Source: JAWXBG01 sp044375415
GTDB lineage: Bacteria; Bacteroidota; Bacteroidia; Flavobacteriales_D; Sanyastnellaceae
DNA: 64,000 nt
Assembly: GCA_044375415.1 (NCBI GenBank)
Contig: JBILMS010000003.1
Span: 1 to 64,000, forward strand
Direction: 5' to 3'
Below are positions 1 through 8,900 of the stretch, one piece after another. A program made the translations under genes and the position numbers. Every line of letters begins with the position of its first letter. Position 1 is the first letter of the stretch. Under the pieces are notes generated by a model that saw only the letters and a list, made by a program, of their open reading frames with translations, was not told where the DNA came from and made no database searches.

Positions 1-318
1 CGCCAACGACTCCTTGCTCGGAACAGGGTAGGGGCTGTCCACATCCAAGGTAAATCCCGACATGATTTGAAGGTGATCCCACAACTTGTGATTGTAATCT
101 TCAATGTCGCGAAGTTGAGGAAACAGCTGACCCATCACAGAAATAATGGCGCGCACACATTTATTGCGCTCCTCACGGTCGGCAATCGTAGAGGCATACT
201 GAACCATCTTCTGAATATGACGTCCATACTCAGGAATAGTGAGGTCAGGTCGTTGACTGTTATAGGGTTGGAAGTCCAAATCCTTGCTGATAGGAGCTTC
301 AGGCTTGCGTGAAATCAT
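1..318 (-). CDS. DUF4290 family protein (N-terminal part, cut by window edge)
   Basis: The minus strand is open from an ATG at 318 to the window edge (106 codons). It reads MISRKPEAPISKDLDFQPYN and continues with PEYGRHIQKMVQYA and DREERNKCVRAIISVMG. This pattern fits the DUF4290 family, a cytoplasmic family of unknown function found in Bacteroidota, often beside murA. Here the two genes are divergent across a 170-bp spacer that must carry both promoters. No catalytic motif is visible. The assignment comes from recognising the family pattern, and the C-terminus is outside the window. Confidence 0.8.
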   Translation of the reverse strand, partial: MISRKPEAPISKDLDFQPYNSQRPDLTIPEYGRHIQKMVQYASTIADREERNKCVRAIISVMGQLFPQLRDIEDYNHKLWDHLQIMSGFTLDVDSPYPVPSKESLA

Positions 319-402
319 CGTTTTTTGGAAAAAAATCTAATAGACGCAGCGAATATAAGGCTTTTCCCTTTCTCGTGCTTATTCCTCCTTTTCCTATGCT
401 TA

Positions 403-410
403 TACCTTTG
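403..410 (+). promoter_or_regulatory. Candidate -7 element (TACCTTTG) of the murA promoter
   Basis: TACCTTTG matches the Bacteroidota -7 consensus TAnnTTTG exactly and lies 78 bp before murA. No clean TTG sits 19 bp upstream, only TTA, so the -33 half is weak. Confidence 0.45.
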
Positions 411-488
411 TCGATAAAACCCGAAATCGCTCTGAAATTGATTGCTCAATATCTGTTCTCTTAGCATCATCAAATTGTACAGAATACT

Positions 489-1796
489 ATGAGTTCTTTT
501 GAAATTATCGGAGGCAAAAAACTGAAAGGTGAGCTCGTGCCTCAAGGTGCGAAAAATGAAGCTCTTCAAATTGTATCAGCGGTCCTATTGACACCCGAAG
601 AAATAACCATTTCCAATATCCCTGAAATTGTTGATGTACTTAAGCTAATCCAGTTGCTTGGCGACATGGGTGTGAAAGTGAATCGGATCGAAAAGGGCAA
701 ATACACTTTCCAAGCGGATGCAGTCAATATCGACTTTCTGACATCGGAAACCTATAAGAAAAAAGCGGCCGCTCTCCGTGGAAGTATCATGATGGTCGGA
801 CCACTACTGGCGCGGTTTGGTCAAGGCTACATTCCAAAACCGGGAGGTGATAAAATCGGTCGCAGAAGACTCGATACTCACTTCATAGGATTCCAACAAT
901 TGGGGGCTAAATTTGAATATGACGCCGAAAATCAGTTTTATTCGGTAAAATCTGATCGTTTGCAAGGGGCCTATATGCTTCTCGATGAAGCTTCTGTAAC
1001 GGGAACTGCCAACATTGTAATGGCTGCGGCCCTGGCTAAAGGAACTACCACCATTTATAATGCTGCTTGTGAGCCCTACTTGCAACAGCTATGCGGAATG
1101 ATTAACCGTATGGGTGGAAAAATCAGCGGAGTAGGTTCTAATTTATTGGTCATCGAAGGGGTAGAGCAATTGGGCGGTTGCGAACATCGTTGTCTACCCG
1201 ACATGATCGAAATAGGCTCTTTTATTGGTTTGGCTGCAATGACACAAAGCGATATCACTATTAAAGACGTGGGATATCAGCATCTAGGGGTAATTCCGGA
1301 GATTTTCAGGAGAATGGGAATCCAAATGGAACTCAAAGGCGACGATCTGCACATTCCGGCGCAGGATCACTATGAAATCGAATCTTTCATCGATGGTTCC
1401 ATCATGACAATCGCCGATGCACCATGGCCGGGGTTCACACCCGATTTAATTTCGATTGCACTTGTAACGGCTACACAAGCGAGAGGTTCTGTGCTGATAC
1501 ATCAAAAAATGTTCGAAAGTCGTCTGTTTTTCGTGGACAAACTGATTGATATGGGGGCACAAATTATACTCTGTGATCCGCACCGCGCAACCGTTATAGG
1601 CCTCGATCGCAAATCGAAACTCCGAGGAATTCAAATGTCATCTCCGGATATTCGAGCAGGGGTTGCTCTTCTCATTGCCGCCTTAAGCGCCGAAGGAAAA
1701 AGTGTTATCTCAAACATAGAACAGATCGATCGCGGATATGAAAATATAGAAACCCGATTGAACGCATTGGGGGCCCAAATTACCAGAAAGGAATAG
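489..1796 (+). CDS. murA: UDP-N-acetylglucosamine 1-carboxyvinyltransferase MurA
   Basis: MurA transfers enolpyruvate from PEP to UDP-GlcNAc, the first committed step of peptidoglycan synthesis, in the cytoplasm. The 435 residues fit the family. Recognisable parts are the N-terminal KNEALQIVSAVLLT segment (K22, N23), the central RFGQGYIPKPGGDKIG loop and the C-terminal DRGYENIETRLNALGA. The loop residue that is the PEP-reactive Cys115 in E. coli is Asp121 here (codon GAT at 849-851). Asp at this site is known from naturally fosfomycin-insensitive MurA enzymes and keeps catalysis. The gene is followed by a long hairpin with a T-run at 1824-1873, so it is probably monocistronic. Confidence 0.97.
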   Translation: MSSFEIIGGKKLKGELVPQGAKNEALQIVSAVLLTPEEITISNIPEIVDVLKLIQLLGDMGVKVNRIEKGKYTFQADAVNIDFLTSETYKKKAAALRGSIMMVGPLLARFGQGYIPKPGGDKIGRRRLDTHFIGFQQLGAKFEYDAENQFYSVKSDRLQGAYMLLDEASVTGTANIVMAAALAKGTTTIYNAACEPYLQQLCGMINRMGGKISGVGSNLLVIEGVEQLGGCEHRCLPDMIEIGSFIGLAAMTQSDITIKDVGYQHLGVIPEIFRRMGIQMELKGDDLHIPAQDHYEIESFIDGSIMTIADAPWPGFTPDLISIALVTATQARGSVLIHQKMFESRLFFVDKLIDMGAQIILCDPHRATVIGLDRKSKLRGIQMSSPDIRAGVALLIAALSAEGKSVISNIEQIDRGYENIETRLNALGAQITRKE

Positions 1797-1823
1797 GTTT
1801 TCCCATCAAGGACAAGGTTATAT

Positions 1824-1873
1824 GGGGGTGTAATGGGGCCGCGCAGCGGCCCCATTACACCCCCCTTTTTTTT
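1824..1873 (+). terminator. Perfect 19-bp hairpin with eight Ts after murA
   Basis: Arms 1824-1842 and 1846-1864 are perfectly complementary around a GCA loop, followed by C and eight Ts. The geometry suits an intrinsic terminator for murA. The same core GGCCGCGCAGCGGCC recurs at three other places in the window, so this is also copy 1 of a repeat family. Confidence 0.7.
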
Positions 1874-1931
1874 CACCCGACCGTCATCCTTCGCGTTGCG
1901 CTGCAAGCGCGATGCGAAGGACCTATTCGGA
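1824..1931. repeat. Dispersed hairpin element, copy 1 (hairpin plus GTCATCCT...AGGACCTAT module)
   Basis: The 19-bp hairpin is followed 18 nt later by a second module that starts GTCATCCTTCGC at 1883 and closes GCGAAGGACCTATTCGG at 1914-1930. The ends of this module are complementary (TCCTTCGC with GCGAAGGA), and a small inner hairpin GCGCT-GCA-AGCGC lies at 1898-1910. Related copies are at 5381-5511, 10199-10306 and 37215-37320. Nothing in it codes for protein. Confidence 0.75.
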
Positions 1932-2082
1932 GAAGGGTCTTGACGTTATGCACAAAACTTTTTGTGTGTAACCTGTCCCCGTTTCTCCAAACTCCGAACT
2001 GTGCTTTTGGCAAGATCTTTGGCAATGTGGGATCAAATCATTTATTTTTACACTCAACTAACGAAATATAGAAAACCATCAC

Positions 2083-2661
2083 ATGAAAAAAATCATGATC
2101 CTCGGATTGGCTGCTTTTACGTTTATTGGAATTTGCAGCTTTACCCTACTGACAAAAACGGAATCTGTCAACCCTTCAAATGAAAACATGTCTGTGGCTC
2201 CGGTTGTGGGCACCAATATTGGAGACGTAGCTCCCGATATCGAAATGAAAGGGGTCGACGGAAAAGTCATTAAACTTTCAAGCCTCCGTGGAAAAATTGT
2301 GTTGATCGACTTTTGGGCATCTTGGTGTGGTCCATGCCGTCGCGAGAACCCGAATGTGGTTCAAGCTTACGAGAAATACTCAAAAGCGAAGTTCAAAACC
2401 GCCAAAGGATTTGAAGTGTTTTCAGTTTCTTTGGATAAAACACAAGACGCATGGGTAAACGCCATCAAAGCGGATAAACTTACATGGCCGAATCACGTTT
2501 GTGATATGTTGGGTTGGGATAATGCCGCTGCCAAAACATACGGTGTAAACAGCATTCCAATGAGTTTTCTGATCGACGAAAACGGTGTTATCACCGGAAC
2601 TAACCTTCGTGGTCTCGAGCTTCACAAAGCGATTGATGCTCACGTTAAGAGTTTCAACTAA
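2083..2661 (+). CDS. TlpA/ResA-like periplasmic thioredoxin-fold oxidoreductase
   Basis: A 192-residue protein with a hydrophobic N-terminus (residues 4-24) that acts as a signal or anchor; there is no lipobox, since the Cys at 18 is preceded by IGI. The thioredoxin domain runs from about residue 45 to the end, with FWASWCGPC (active-site Cys82 and Cys85) and the cis-Pro segment NSIPMSFLID. Proteins of this kind reduce or exchange disulfides in the envelope, for example in cytochrome c maturation, but no cytochrome gene is nearby. The gene appears monocistronic and ends in a strong terminator at 2679-2707. Confidence 0.9.
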   Translation: MKKIMILGLAAFTFIGICSFTLLTKTESVNPSNENMSVAPVVGTNIGDVAPDIEMKGVDGKVIKLSSLRGKIVLIDFWASWCGPCRRENPNVVQAYEKYSKAKFKTAKGFEVFSVSLDKTQDAWVNAIKADKLTWPNHVCDMLGWDNAAAKTYGVNSIPMSFLIDENGVITGTNLRGLELHKAIDAHVKSFN

Positions 2662-2678
2662 GAAATATATCTCATACA

Positions 2679-2707
2679 AAAAAGCCTCGTCATTGACGGG
2701 GCTTTTT
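2679..2707 (+). terminator. Intrinsic terminator of the thioredoxin-like gene
   Basis: AAAAAGCCTCGTC, a 3-nt ATT loop, then GACGGGGCTTTTT. The stem has one G-U pair and ends in a T-run, 18 nt after the stop codon. Confidence 0.85.
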
Positions 2708-2764
2708 CATTTCTATCTCAAGAAATATAAGTTGGTTGGCGTCTAATTGAATTAAATAGTAGTG

Positions 2765-2923
2765 TTATTTCGAAGACAATTTAGGCAGGCCTACTTTTTT
2801 TAATACAACATTTGCGTCGTCTACTTTCTCTTGAAAAATGGGCAGTGTTTTGTACTTTTCAAGAGAGCTGTCTATGCGAATAATGGGCAATTTACTGTCG
2901 TTAAGCTCTTGGATGTTTTTCAT
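2765..2923 (-). CDS. Small protein of unknown function (52 aa), partner of the DUF6934 gene
   Basis: The minus strand encodes MKNIQELNDSKLPIIRID and ends GLPKLSSK. It starts 32 nt after the stop of the broken DUF6934 gene on the same strand, so the two were probably co-transcribed. The composition is ordinary and soluble, with no signal peptide or membrane segment. The C-terminal half (about residues 22-48, hydrophobic and charged positions alternating, ending KKVGLP) looks helical. I do not recognise the family. A toxin-antitoxin-like role is conceivable from the small-partner layout, but nothing in the sequence proves it. Confidence 0.5.
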   Translation of the reverse strand: MKNIQELNDSKLPIIRIDSSLEKYKTLPIFQEKVDDANVVLKKVGLPKLSSK

Positions 2924-2955
2924 AGCCAATATAACTTTCGAATCACAAATTTAAG

Positions 2956-3395
2956 TTATTTTCTTCTAATTATGAAGGCAGAGTATTCAATGTCCTTTCC
3001 GAAATCTTGCCATTCTCCATTGTAAAGTCCATAGACGAGATAATCCTGTTTTACATGGTCTAAATATTTCGCAATACCCATCCGGTAAAGCCTATTTCTG
3101 GTTTTCGTACTTCCGGTTGCATAAACCCAATCTCCTGTATGACTGTCCAGAAAGGCAAAACGGCTGAAACTACGGTAGCTAAGACTTGTTCGCTATCTCC
3201 ATTGTTCGACACCGATTGATCGTCAATATCGCCAGTGTCAAGGTCTTTATCTCCAAAAGCAAGATTATAAACCTCTTCTATTGAAGTTGGACTGAATTTT
3301 ATGAGCTTAGGAATGTGGCCATTCTGTCCCTCACTCGTGAATTCAAAAACCATCATTGATTTCTCTGCAATCAACTCGTAACGTGGCAGTTTCAT
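2956..3395 (-). pseudogene. DUF6934-like gene with a frameshift
   Basis: The first frame starts MKLPRYELIAEKSMMVFEF at 3395 and stays family-like to ATVVSAV near 3163. From there the sensible protein continues in another frame with AFLDSHTGDWVYATGSTKTR, then RNRLYRMGIAKYLDHV, then EYSAFIIRRK and a TAA at 2956-2958. Loss of one base at the run of four As at 3157-3160 (T on the coding strand) would explain the break. Both halves fit what I recall of DUF6934, a Bacteroidota family of unknown function of about 145-150 residues. The cause could be a real pseudogene, a slippage site or a sequencing error. Confidence 0.75.
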
Positions 3396-3456
3396 TCTTA
3401 AAGCTTTCAATTTAGTGGTGTAAAAGTACAATTTTTGGCTATCGACGATTCTAAAA

Positions 3457-3479
3457 TTGAGAATTCTGACAATTCTCAA
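3457..3479. promoter_or_regulatory. Perfect 9-bp inverted repeat in the grpE / DUF6934 divergent spacer
   Basis: TTGAGAATT, 5 nt, AATTCTCAA. It lies 62 bp upstream of the DUF6934 start and 84 bp upstream of grpE, where a regulator of either gene could bind. It does not match the CIRCE element. Confidence 0.45.
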
Positions 3480-3502
3480 CTTCCAGCTTTTTTTTCTGAC
3501 AC

Positions 3503-3536
3503 TTTGACCGTTATTCTCGCTGTGGCAATATACTTG
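3503..3536 (+). promoter_or_regulatory. Possible grpE promoter
   Basis: TTTG at 3503-3506 and TATACTTG at 3529-3536 resemble the Bacteroidota -33 and -7 boxes, with one mismatch and a 22-bp spacing that is slightly long. The grpE ATG follows 27 nt later. Confidence 0.3.
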
Positions 3537-3563
3537 CCGAGGCCCGACAAAGGCATTTGGCAC

Positions 3564-4130
3564 ATGAGTACAGAAGAAAATAAAGCAACGACCGAAGAAA
3601 ACGAAATTCCAATTTCTGATCCGGGTACTACTACCGAAAATGAAGTTCCGACTTCTGAAAATCAAACGGATGAGTTGGTAAACAATGAGGAAAAACTTAT
3701 GCGCGAACGCGACGATTGGAAGGATAAATACATGAGATTATATGCGGAATTCGACAATTTCCGCAAGCGTTCGGCTAAAGAGAGATCGGAATACATCATG
3801 TATGCCTCAGCTGATCTGATGAAAGAATTGGTTTCCGTACTCGACGATTTTGAAAGAGCAATGGCTGCTTCGGAAGCGAATCCTGACCCGGAGTTGATGA
3901 AAGAAGGAATTACCTTAATTCACAACAAATTTGCTCGTGTTATGGATCAAAAAGGTTTGAAAGCTATTGATTCTACTCATAAACCTTTTGATGTGGATTA
4001 CCACGAGGCAATTACCAAAATTCCGGCTCCGTCCGAAGAATTGAAGGGGAAAGTAGTGGATACCATCGAGAAGGGTTATGCCTTGCACGATAAAGTGATT
4101 CGCTACGCCAAAGTGGTGATTGGAGAATAA
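3564..4130 (+). CDS. grpE: Nucleotide exchange factor GrpE
   Basis: GrpE releases ADP from DnaK in the cytosolic Hsp70 cycle. With the ATG at 3564 the protein has 188 residues: an acidic, low-complexity N-terminus, a long helix with RDDWKDKYMRLYAEFDNFRK, and the family C-terminus ending YALHDKVIRYAKVVIGE. The frame is open to 3435, but the extra 43 codons do not resemble GrpE and would overlap the candidate promoter, so I use the internal ATG. dnaJ follows after 33 nt, giving a grpE-dnaJ operon; dnaK is not in the window. Confidence 0.95.
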   Translation: MSTEENKATTEENEIPISDPGTTTENEVPTSENQTDELVNNEEKLMRERDDWKDKYMRLYAEFDNFRKRSAKERSEYIMYASADLMKELVSVLDDFERAMAASEANPDPELMKEGITLIHNKFARVMDQKGLKAIDSTHKPFDVDYHEAITKIPAPSEELKGKVVDTIEKGYALHDKVIRYAKVVIGE

Positions 4131-4163
4131 TAGTTACAGAAGTTTCGAACGTTTCAGACGATT

Positions 4164-5291
4164 ATGTCAAAAAGAGATTACTACGACGTACTTGGTATTG
4201 GCAAAAACGCCACTCCTGCCGATATAAAAAAGGCCTATCGACAAATGGCTTTAAAGTTTCACCCCGATAAAAATCCGGGTGATAAATCTGCTGAGGATAA
4301 ATTTAAAGAAGCGGCTGAAGCCTACGAAGTACTTACTGATACCGATAAGAAAGCGCGTTACGATCAATTTGGTCATGCCGGAATGGGTGGAAATGGCGGC
4401 GGAGGGGGATATGGTGGAAACATGAACATGGATGACATCTTCTCCCAATTCGGCGACATTTTTGGAAGTGCATTCGGTGGTGGAGGAGGTTTCAGCGGAG
4501 GAAATAGCAGTGCGGGTTCGCGTCGTGTAAAGGGTTCTAATCTTCGTATCAAAGTAAAATTAAACCTCGAAGAAATTGCATACGGTACTAGCAAAAAGAT
4601 AAAGGTCTTTAAGCTCGTAAATGCCGAAGGGGTTACTTATGATACTTGTACTACTTGCCAAGGTTCCGGTCAGGTGCGGCGTGTAACCAATACGATACTT
4701 GGTCAAATGGCCACTTCTAGCACATGTCCTACTTGTCATGGTGCGGGAAAAAGCATTCGTCAAAAACCAAAAGACGCAAACGAGCATGGACAGCGTCGTC
4801 AAGAAGAAATAATTGAAATCAATATACCTGCCGGTGTTCAAGAGGGTATGACCCTCAACGTGGCCGGCAAAGGAAACGCGGGTCCATACAATGGTGTTCC
4901 CGGGGATTTACACGTTCTAATAGAAGAGGAAGAACATCCATTTCTGAAACGTGAAGGAGTTAATCTGTATTACGATCTATATATAAACTTTGCAGATGTT
5001 GCTTTAGGTACTTCTGTAGAAATACCTCTTGTAAAAGGTAAAGCGCAAGTGAAATTAGATGCCGGAACTCAAAGCGGAAAAATCCTTCGATTAAAAGGAA
5101 AAGGTATTCCCGAAGTAAACAGTCATCACCACGGCGATTTATTAGTAAACGTAAACGTCTGGACTCCACAAAAACTCTCCGACGAAGAGAAAAAACTTCT
5201 AGAAAAACTTCGCAACAGCGACAATTTCAAACCCAAGCCTTCATCAAAAGACAAGAGTTTTTTTGAACGAATGAAGGAAATGTTTAGCTAA
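4164..5291 (+). CDS. dnaJ: Chaperone DnaJ (Hsp40), two-motif zinc region
   Basis: DnaJ brings unfolded clients to DnaK and stimulates its ATPase. The 375 residues show a J domain with HPD at 33-35, a Gly/Phe-rich linker (about 71-115), a cysteine region and the C-terminal client-binding domains. The cysteine region has only two CxxCxGxG motifs, at 162-169 (CTTCQGSG) and 188-195 (CPTCHGAG); E. coli DnaJ has four. From memory the reduced form is common in Bacteroidota, so I read it as a lineage feature rather than damage. It is the second gene of the grpE-dnaJ unit. Confidence 0.96.
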   Translation: MSKRDYYDVLGIGKNATPADIKKAYRQMALKFHPDKNPGDKSAEDKFKEAAEAYEVLTDTDKKARYDQFGHAGMGGNGGGGGYGGNMNMDDIFSQFGDIFGSAFGGGGGFSGGNSSAGSRRVKGSNLRIKVKLNLEEIAYGTSKKIKVFKLVNAEGVTYDTCTTCQGSGQVRRVTNTILGQMATSSTCPTCHGAGKSIRQKPKDANEHGQRRQEEIIEINIPAGVQEGMTLNVAGKGNAGPYNGVPGDLHVLIEEEEHPFLKREGVNLYYDLYINFADVALGTSVEIPLVKGKAQVKLDAGTQSGKILRLKGKGIPEVNSHHHGDLLVNVNVWTPQKLSDEEKKLLEKLRNSDNFKPKPSSKDKSFFERMKEMFS

Positions 5292-5380
5292 AGTAGTTGG
5301 GGTTTGCAGAAACAGAAACAGAAGGAATCGTTTCCCGAACATCATTGCGTTATTGATCACTGTAGATACGATCGCTTTGC

Positions 5381-5511
5381 GATAGGTCCTGCAACCCAGA
5401 CTTGGGCGCAGGTCGCAGGATGACCGTCGTAATAGATGGTTGGAAGGGCTGGAAGGGCCGCGCAGCGGCCCTTCCAGCCCTTCTTTTTATCAGAACGCAC
5501 CACGTCACCCT
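5381..5511. repeat. Dispersed hairpin element, copy 2
   Basis: Arms 5443-5461 and 5465-5483 form a perfect 19-bp stem with a GCA loop and the shared core GGCCGCGCAGCGGCC, then five Ts. The outer arm sequence is unrelated to that of copy 1. A full GTCATCCT...AGGACCTAT module lies to the left in inverted orientation (5381-5425). A partial GTCACCCT lies 20 nt to the right (5504-5511). It follows dnaJ and could also act as its terminator. Confidence 0.7.
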
Positions 5512-5530
5512 GAGTGAATCGACCCGCAAA

Positions 5531-5820
5531 AACAGTTCTTAGTTCGGAGAAACAGAAACAGAAGGAATCATTTTAGTAAAACGTTCCTCCACTCTCACTC
5601 TCCGCACTCACACTGTATTCGAGGGGCAAAAACAGTTCTTAGTTCGGAGAAACAGAAACAGAAGGAATCATTTTAGTAAAACGTTCCTCCACTCTCACTC
5701 TCCGCACTCACACTGTATTCGAGGGGCAATAACAGTTCTTAGTTCGGAGAAACAGGAACAGAAGGAATCAGTTTGGTAAAAAGTTCCTCCACTCTCACTC
5801 TCCGCACTTACTATGTATTA
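5531..5820. repeat. Three tandem copies of a 100-bp unit
   Basis: Units start at 5531, 5631 and 5731, a period of exactly 100 bp, each beginning AACAGTTCTTAGTTCGGAGA. Units 1 and 2 differ only in the last base. Unit 3 is diverged and runs to about 5820. A remnant of the GAAACAGAAACAGAAGGAATC stretch also lies at 5311-5336. Confidence 0.9.
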
Positions 5821-5909
5821 AGCCCACCAATCCATTTGGCTTCCAAATCACCTCCCCCAACGCAAACCCCATTCATAATTCATCATTCATAATTTATAAT
5901 TGAATAAAA

Positions 5910-5939
5910 AAAACGCCATCCTCGTTAGGACAGCGTTTT
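5910..5939 (-). terminator. Terminator for the 1230-aa secreted protein gene
   Basis: AAAACGC and GCGTTTT pair as outer arms with TCCT/AGGA inside. On the minus strand the hairpin is followed by a T-run (As at 5906-5913 on the plus strand), 27 bp past the stop codon. Confidence 0.75.
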
Positions 5940-5966
5940 CCGGCTTTTGAACTTTAGATGAACCGT

Positions 5967-8900
5967 TTACGGGCAAGTCGAACCATATGTTGTCAAGAAT
6001 ATCAATAAGTCTGTTGTATTCACAAAACCACTTGCATCAAAGTCACCGGGGCAACTTTCTCCTGTTGGGAACGTGCACGTACCGTCGTCGTCTGTGGCAA
6101 GAGGATTAAAGTTTGTCGCATCAGCGTATGTGCAACCTAAAACTTCACATGAACCCAGAAGTTCTGCAAAGTCGTTGCAACCATCATCGTCCGAATCTGG
6201 ATCAACTGGGCTTGTCAAAGAGACATTAATTTCTGCTCCATCAGTTAGACCATCACCATCTGTATCTTGAAGAAGTGGATTAGATAGGTAGGTGTTCACC
6301 TCAACACCATCGAATGCTCCATCGTTATCGGAATCATTGTCGTTCGGATCAGTTCCTAAAATTATCTCTTCTGCATTGGTAAGTCCATCTGCATCGTTGT
6401 CTGCGCAAGTATCGTATTCACAACTAGAGTCATCGCAAGTAGCAAATTCATTGTAGTTACAAGCTGCTACATCCACACAACCATCTATTCTGCCTTCATC
6501 AATAATGCCATTACAGTTGTCATCAATACCATTGCAAGTGTCTTCTGTTATGCCTGCATTTGCCAATGGATTATTATCATCACAGTCATTTAGTATAGTT
6601 GCTGTTTGATTGTAAGCGGCACCCGGGTTTTCGCAAGAAACAACTGAACTTACATAGTAACCATCGTTGTCTGCATCGAGATACCAAGTAGTTGGTAATA
6701 CTACTACAACTTCTACGCTTGCTACATCCGAACAACCTGCTGAATTGCTCACGGTTACTTCGTATGTACCTGAAGTTGTTACTAAAATCGAACTAGTGAT
6801 AGCTCCTGTAGACCATAGATATGTGTTGCTTCCACTTCCACCTTCCGCGGTGAGTGTTACACTTTCACCATCACAGAATGTTATAGGGCCGTCAGATGAA
6901 ATGGATACTGAGTAATCGCTGCAAATATCTAGGTCTAAACCTGTGAGAATATCTGTTCTGAATTTTCTTAAACTTAGTTCTCCTTGATCTTTAGCTTCAA
7001 CACCATCTCCATAAAGAACTACTGTACCTCCGTCAGAAACAACTTGAAGTTTGGTAAGATCAGGGTTAATACCATTGTTAACCTGAATAACACCTTCCAT
7101 GTTTAAAATACCTGAGGCCATGCTCGGAACTAACACCGGCGCATCTGCGGCATTTCCGGTCCATTTGTATATATCACCGGCAGCGGCATCCGTTGGGCTA
7201 CCTGCAACGATGATATATGTTCCATCAGAAAGACGCTGTAGATCGCGAATACCGCGTAAGTTCAAGTCTAACTCGATTGGACTTCCATAAGTTGGATCAC
7301 CTGCAGGACTACCATTGTTAAACCATGCTTCAAAGTTTAAAATCGGAGCAATAACTGCATTTGTACGATTCGCTGTAGGAACCAAAGGAGATCTTAGACC
7401 AATGAACAAAGTCGTATTGTCAGGACCAAAGACCATTCCTTCCATTGAGAAACCATCAACAGCTTTTGAATCCACTCCGGCTTGTGCTGAAGAAGTAAAA
7501 TCATAACCGTTCGCATCACCCCAAACTAAAAGAGATGGGCTAATGTTTACATGTCCTGAATATGACAACGAAGTCGAGCTTCCTGAACCTGTGCGTTGGG
7601 TGGCGAATAAGCGATCGCGGTTAGGTTTGTCTGGGAATGGCGATTTGCCATTACTCATCGAACCTGACCAATACGCTTTATCCGAAGCAAGAGGACTTAC
7701 AGCAGCGGCTTCTACATCGACTTCCGGATTACCAGGTTCAGGCAAAGAAAGAAAAGATGAAAATTCGAATGAACTGACAGGTAAACCTGAGTGAGTTCTC
7801 GAGTAAACATTAAGAATGTTCATTTCATCATCCGCTGCGATGTAGTAATCGTTGTCGATCAATACAGCTGCTGATGCGTCAGACATTCCTGTTTGCCAGA
7901 AAGTACCTGTTGGATCAATATCCGGAGTGCGAACTGAAGCAGAGTAGTTCAACTGATATGTGCTGGTTTGTGTTCCGTCAAAAACAGAAACGGTGATTAC
8001 TGTATTTCCAACACCGGAAGGATTGATTGTCAAGTTGCGAGTTGAACCGGCACCTGTAATAAGGATATTTGCATTAGGTACTACAGATACGTTGCTGCTT
8101 ATAGCTGAAACTACTAGGTCATTTGCTAAAGTTTCGGTATCAGAAACTGTGAAGTCTAGTCCTAGAGTATAGGCAGGATCGGTGATATCACCAATCACAC
8201 CACTTAAATAAAATGGGCTGGTAACTGCAACAAGACCACCATCGATATAATCTGTTGTGCTTGCATTTAATTCTATAGAAGGAGGGAAATTGTCAAAGTC
8301 ATTATCTGTAATTGTTACATCCTGACTAGTGGGAACACCTAACAAAACTCCCGATGAAGGATTTGAAATTTCAAGCGTTGCTGTTTCCAAACCTTCAATA
8401 TCTCCATCATTTAAAATGGTAAATGTTACTGAACCGGTTGTTTGACCAGATAAAATGGTAATGACTGCTGAAGAAAGAGTGTAATCAGTTCCAGTAATGC
8501 CAATTCCTGAAACAGCAAGATCAACCGTTTGATCACCCGATACAGGCGATGATGTATTTGCTATAACGGTAATAACGGTGGCGTCATCTTCAGAAGAGGC
8601 ATTGCTTGAAACGGCAAGTGAAACAAGTGGGGTAGGAGGTGCAATCGGAGCGAATGCAACGCCTTTGATAATAGTGCTACCTGAGGCAGTATAAAGTGTT
8701 ACGTTGTTGGCTGTGTTAATGGTAAGTGTCTGATTGTATCCTGTCTGATCAAATAGTTTAATCAAACGATTGTTGATCAAAGCACCTTGACCGCTAGTTA
8801 CAAAAAGGTCGGTTCCTAAACCATTCACTTTTGCTGACAAACCGAAACCACCGAAGTTGGTAACATAGGTTCCATTTGAAACCCAAGTTCCTCCAACCAA

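Larger units (their letters stand above)
5292..5966. other. Repeat-rich non-coding spacer (675 bp)
   Basis: This spacer holds a partial copy of the 100-bp unit near 5311-5336, hairpin-element copy 2 (5381-5511), three tandem 100-bp units (5531-5820), a short AT-rich run of CATTCATAATT-type repeats (5870-5900) and the minus-strand terminator at 5910-5939. No convincing coding region was found. Confidence 0.7.

Noticed and set aside
1962..2183. Plus-strand frame of 73 codons after murA
   Set aside because: It overlaps the thioredoxin gene in another frame and has no family resemblance.
3435..3563. N-terminal extension of GrpE
   Set aside because: The 43 extra codons do not resemble GrpE and would cover the candidate promoter and inverted repeat.
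5531..5820. 100-bp repeats as a CRISPR
   Set aside because: Units are directly tandem and identical along their full length, with no spacers.
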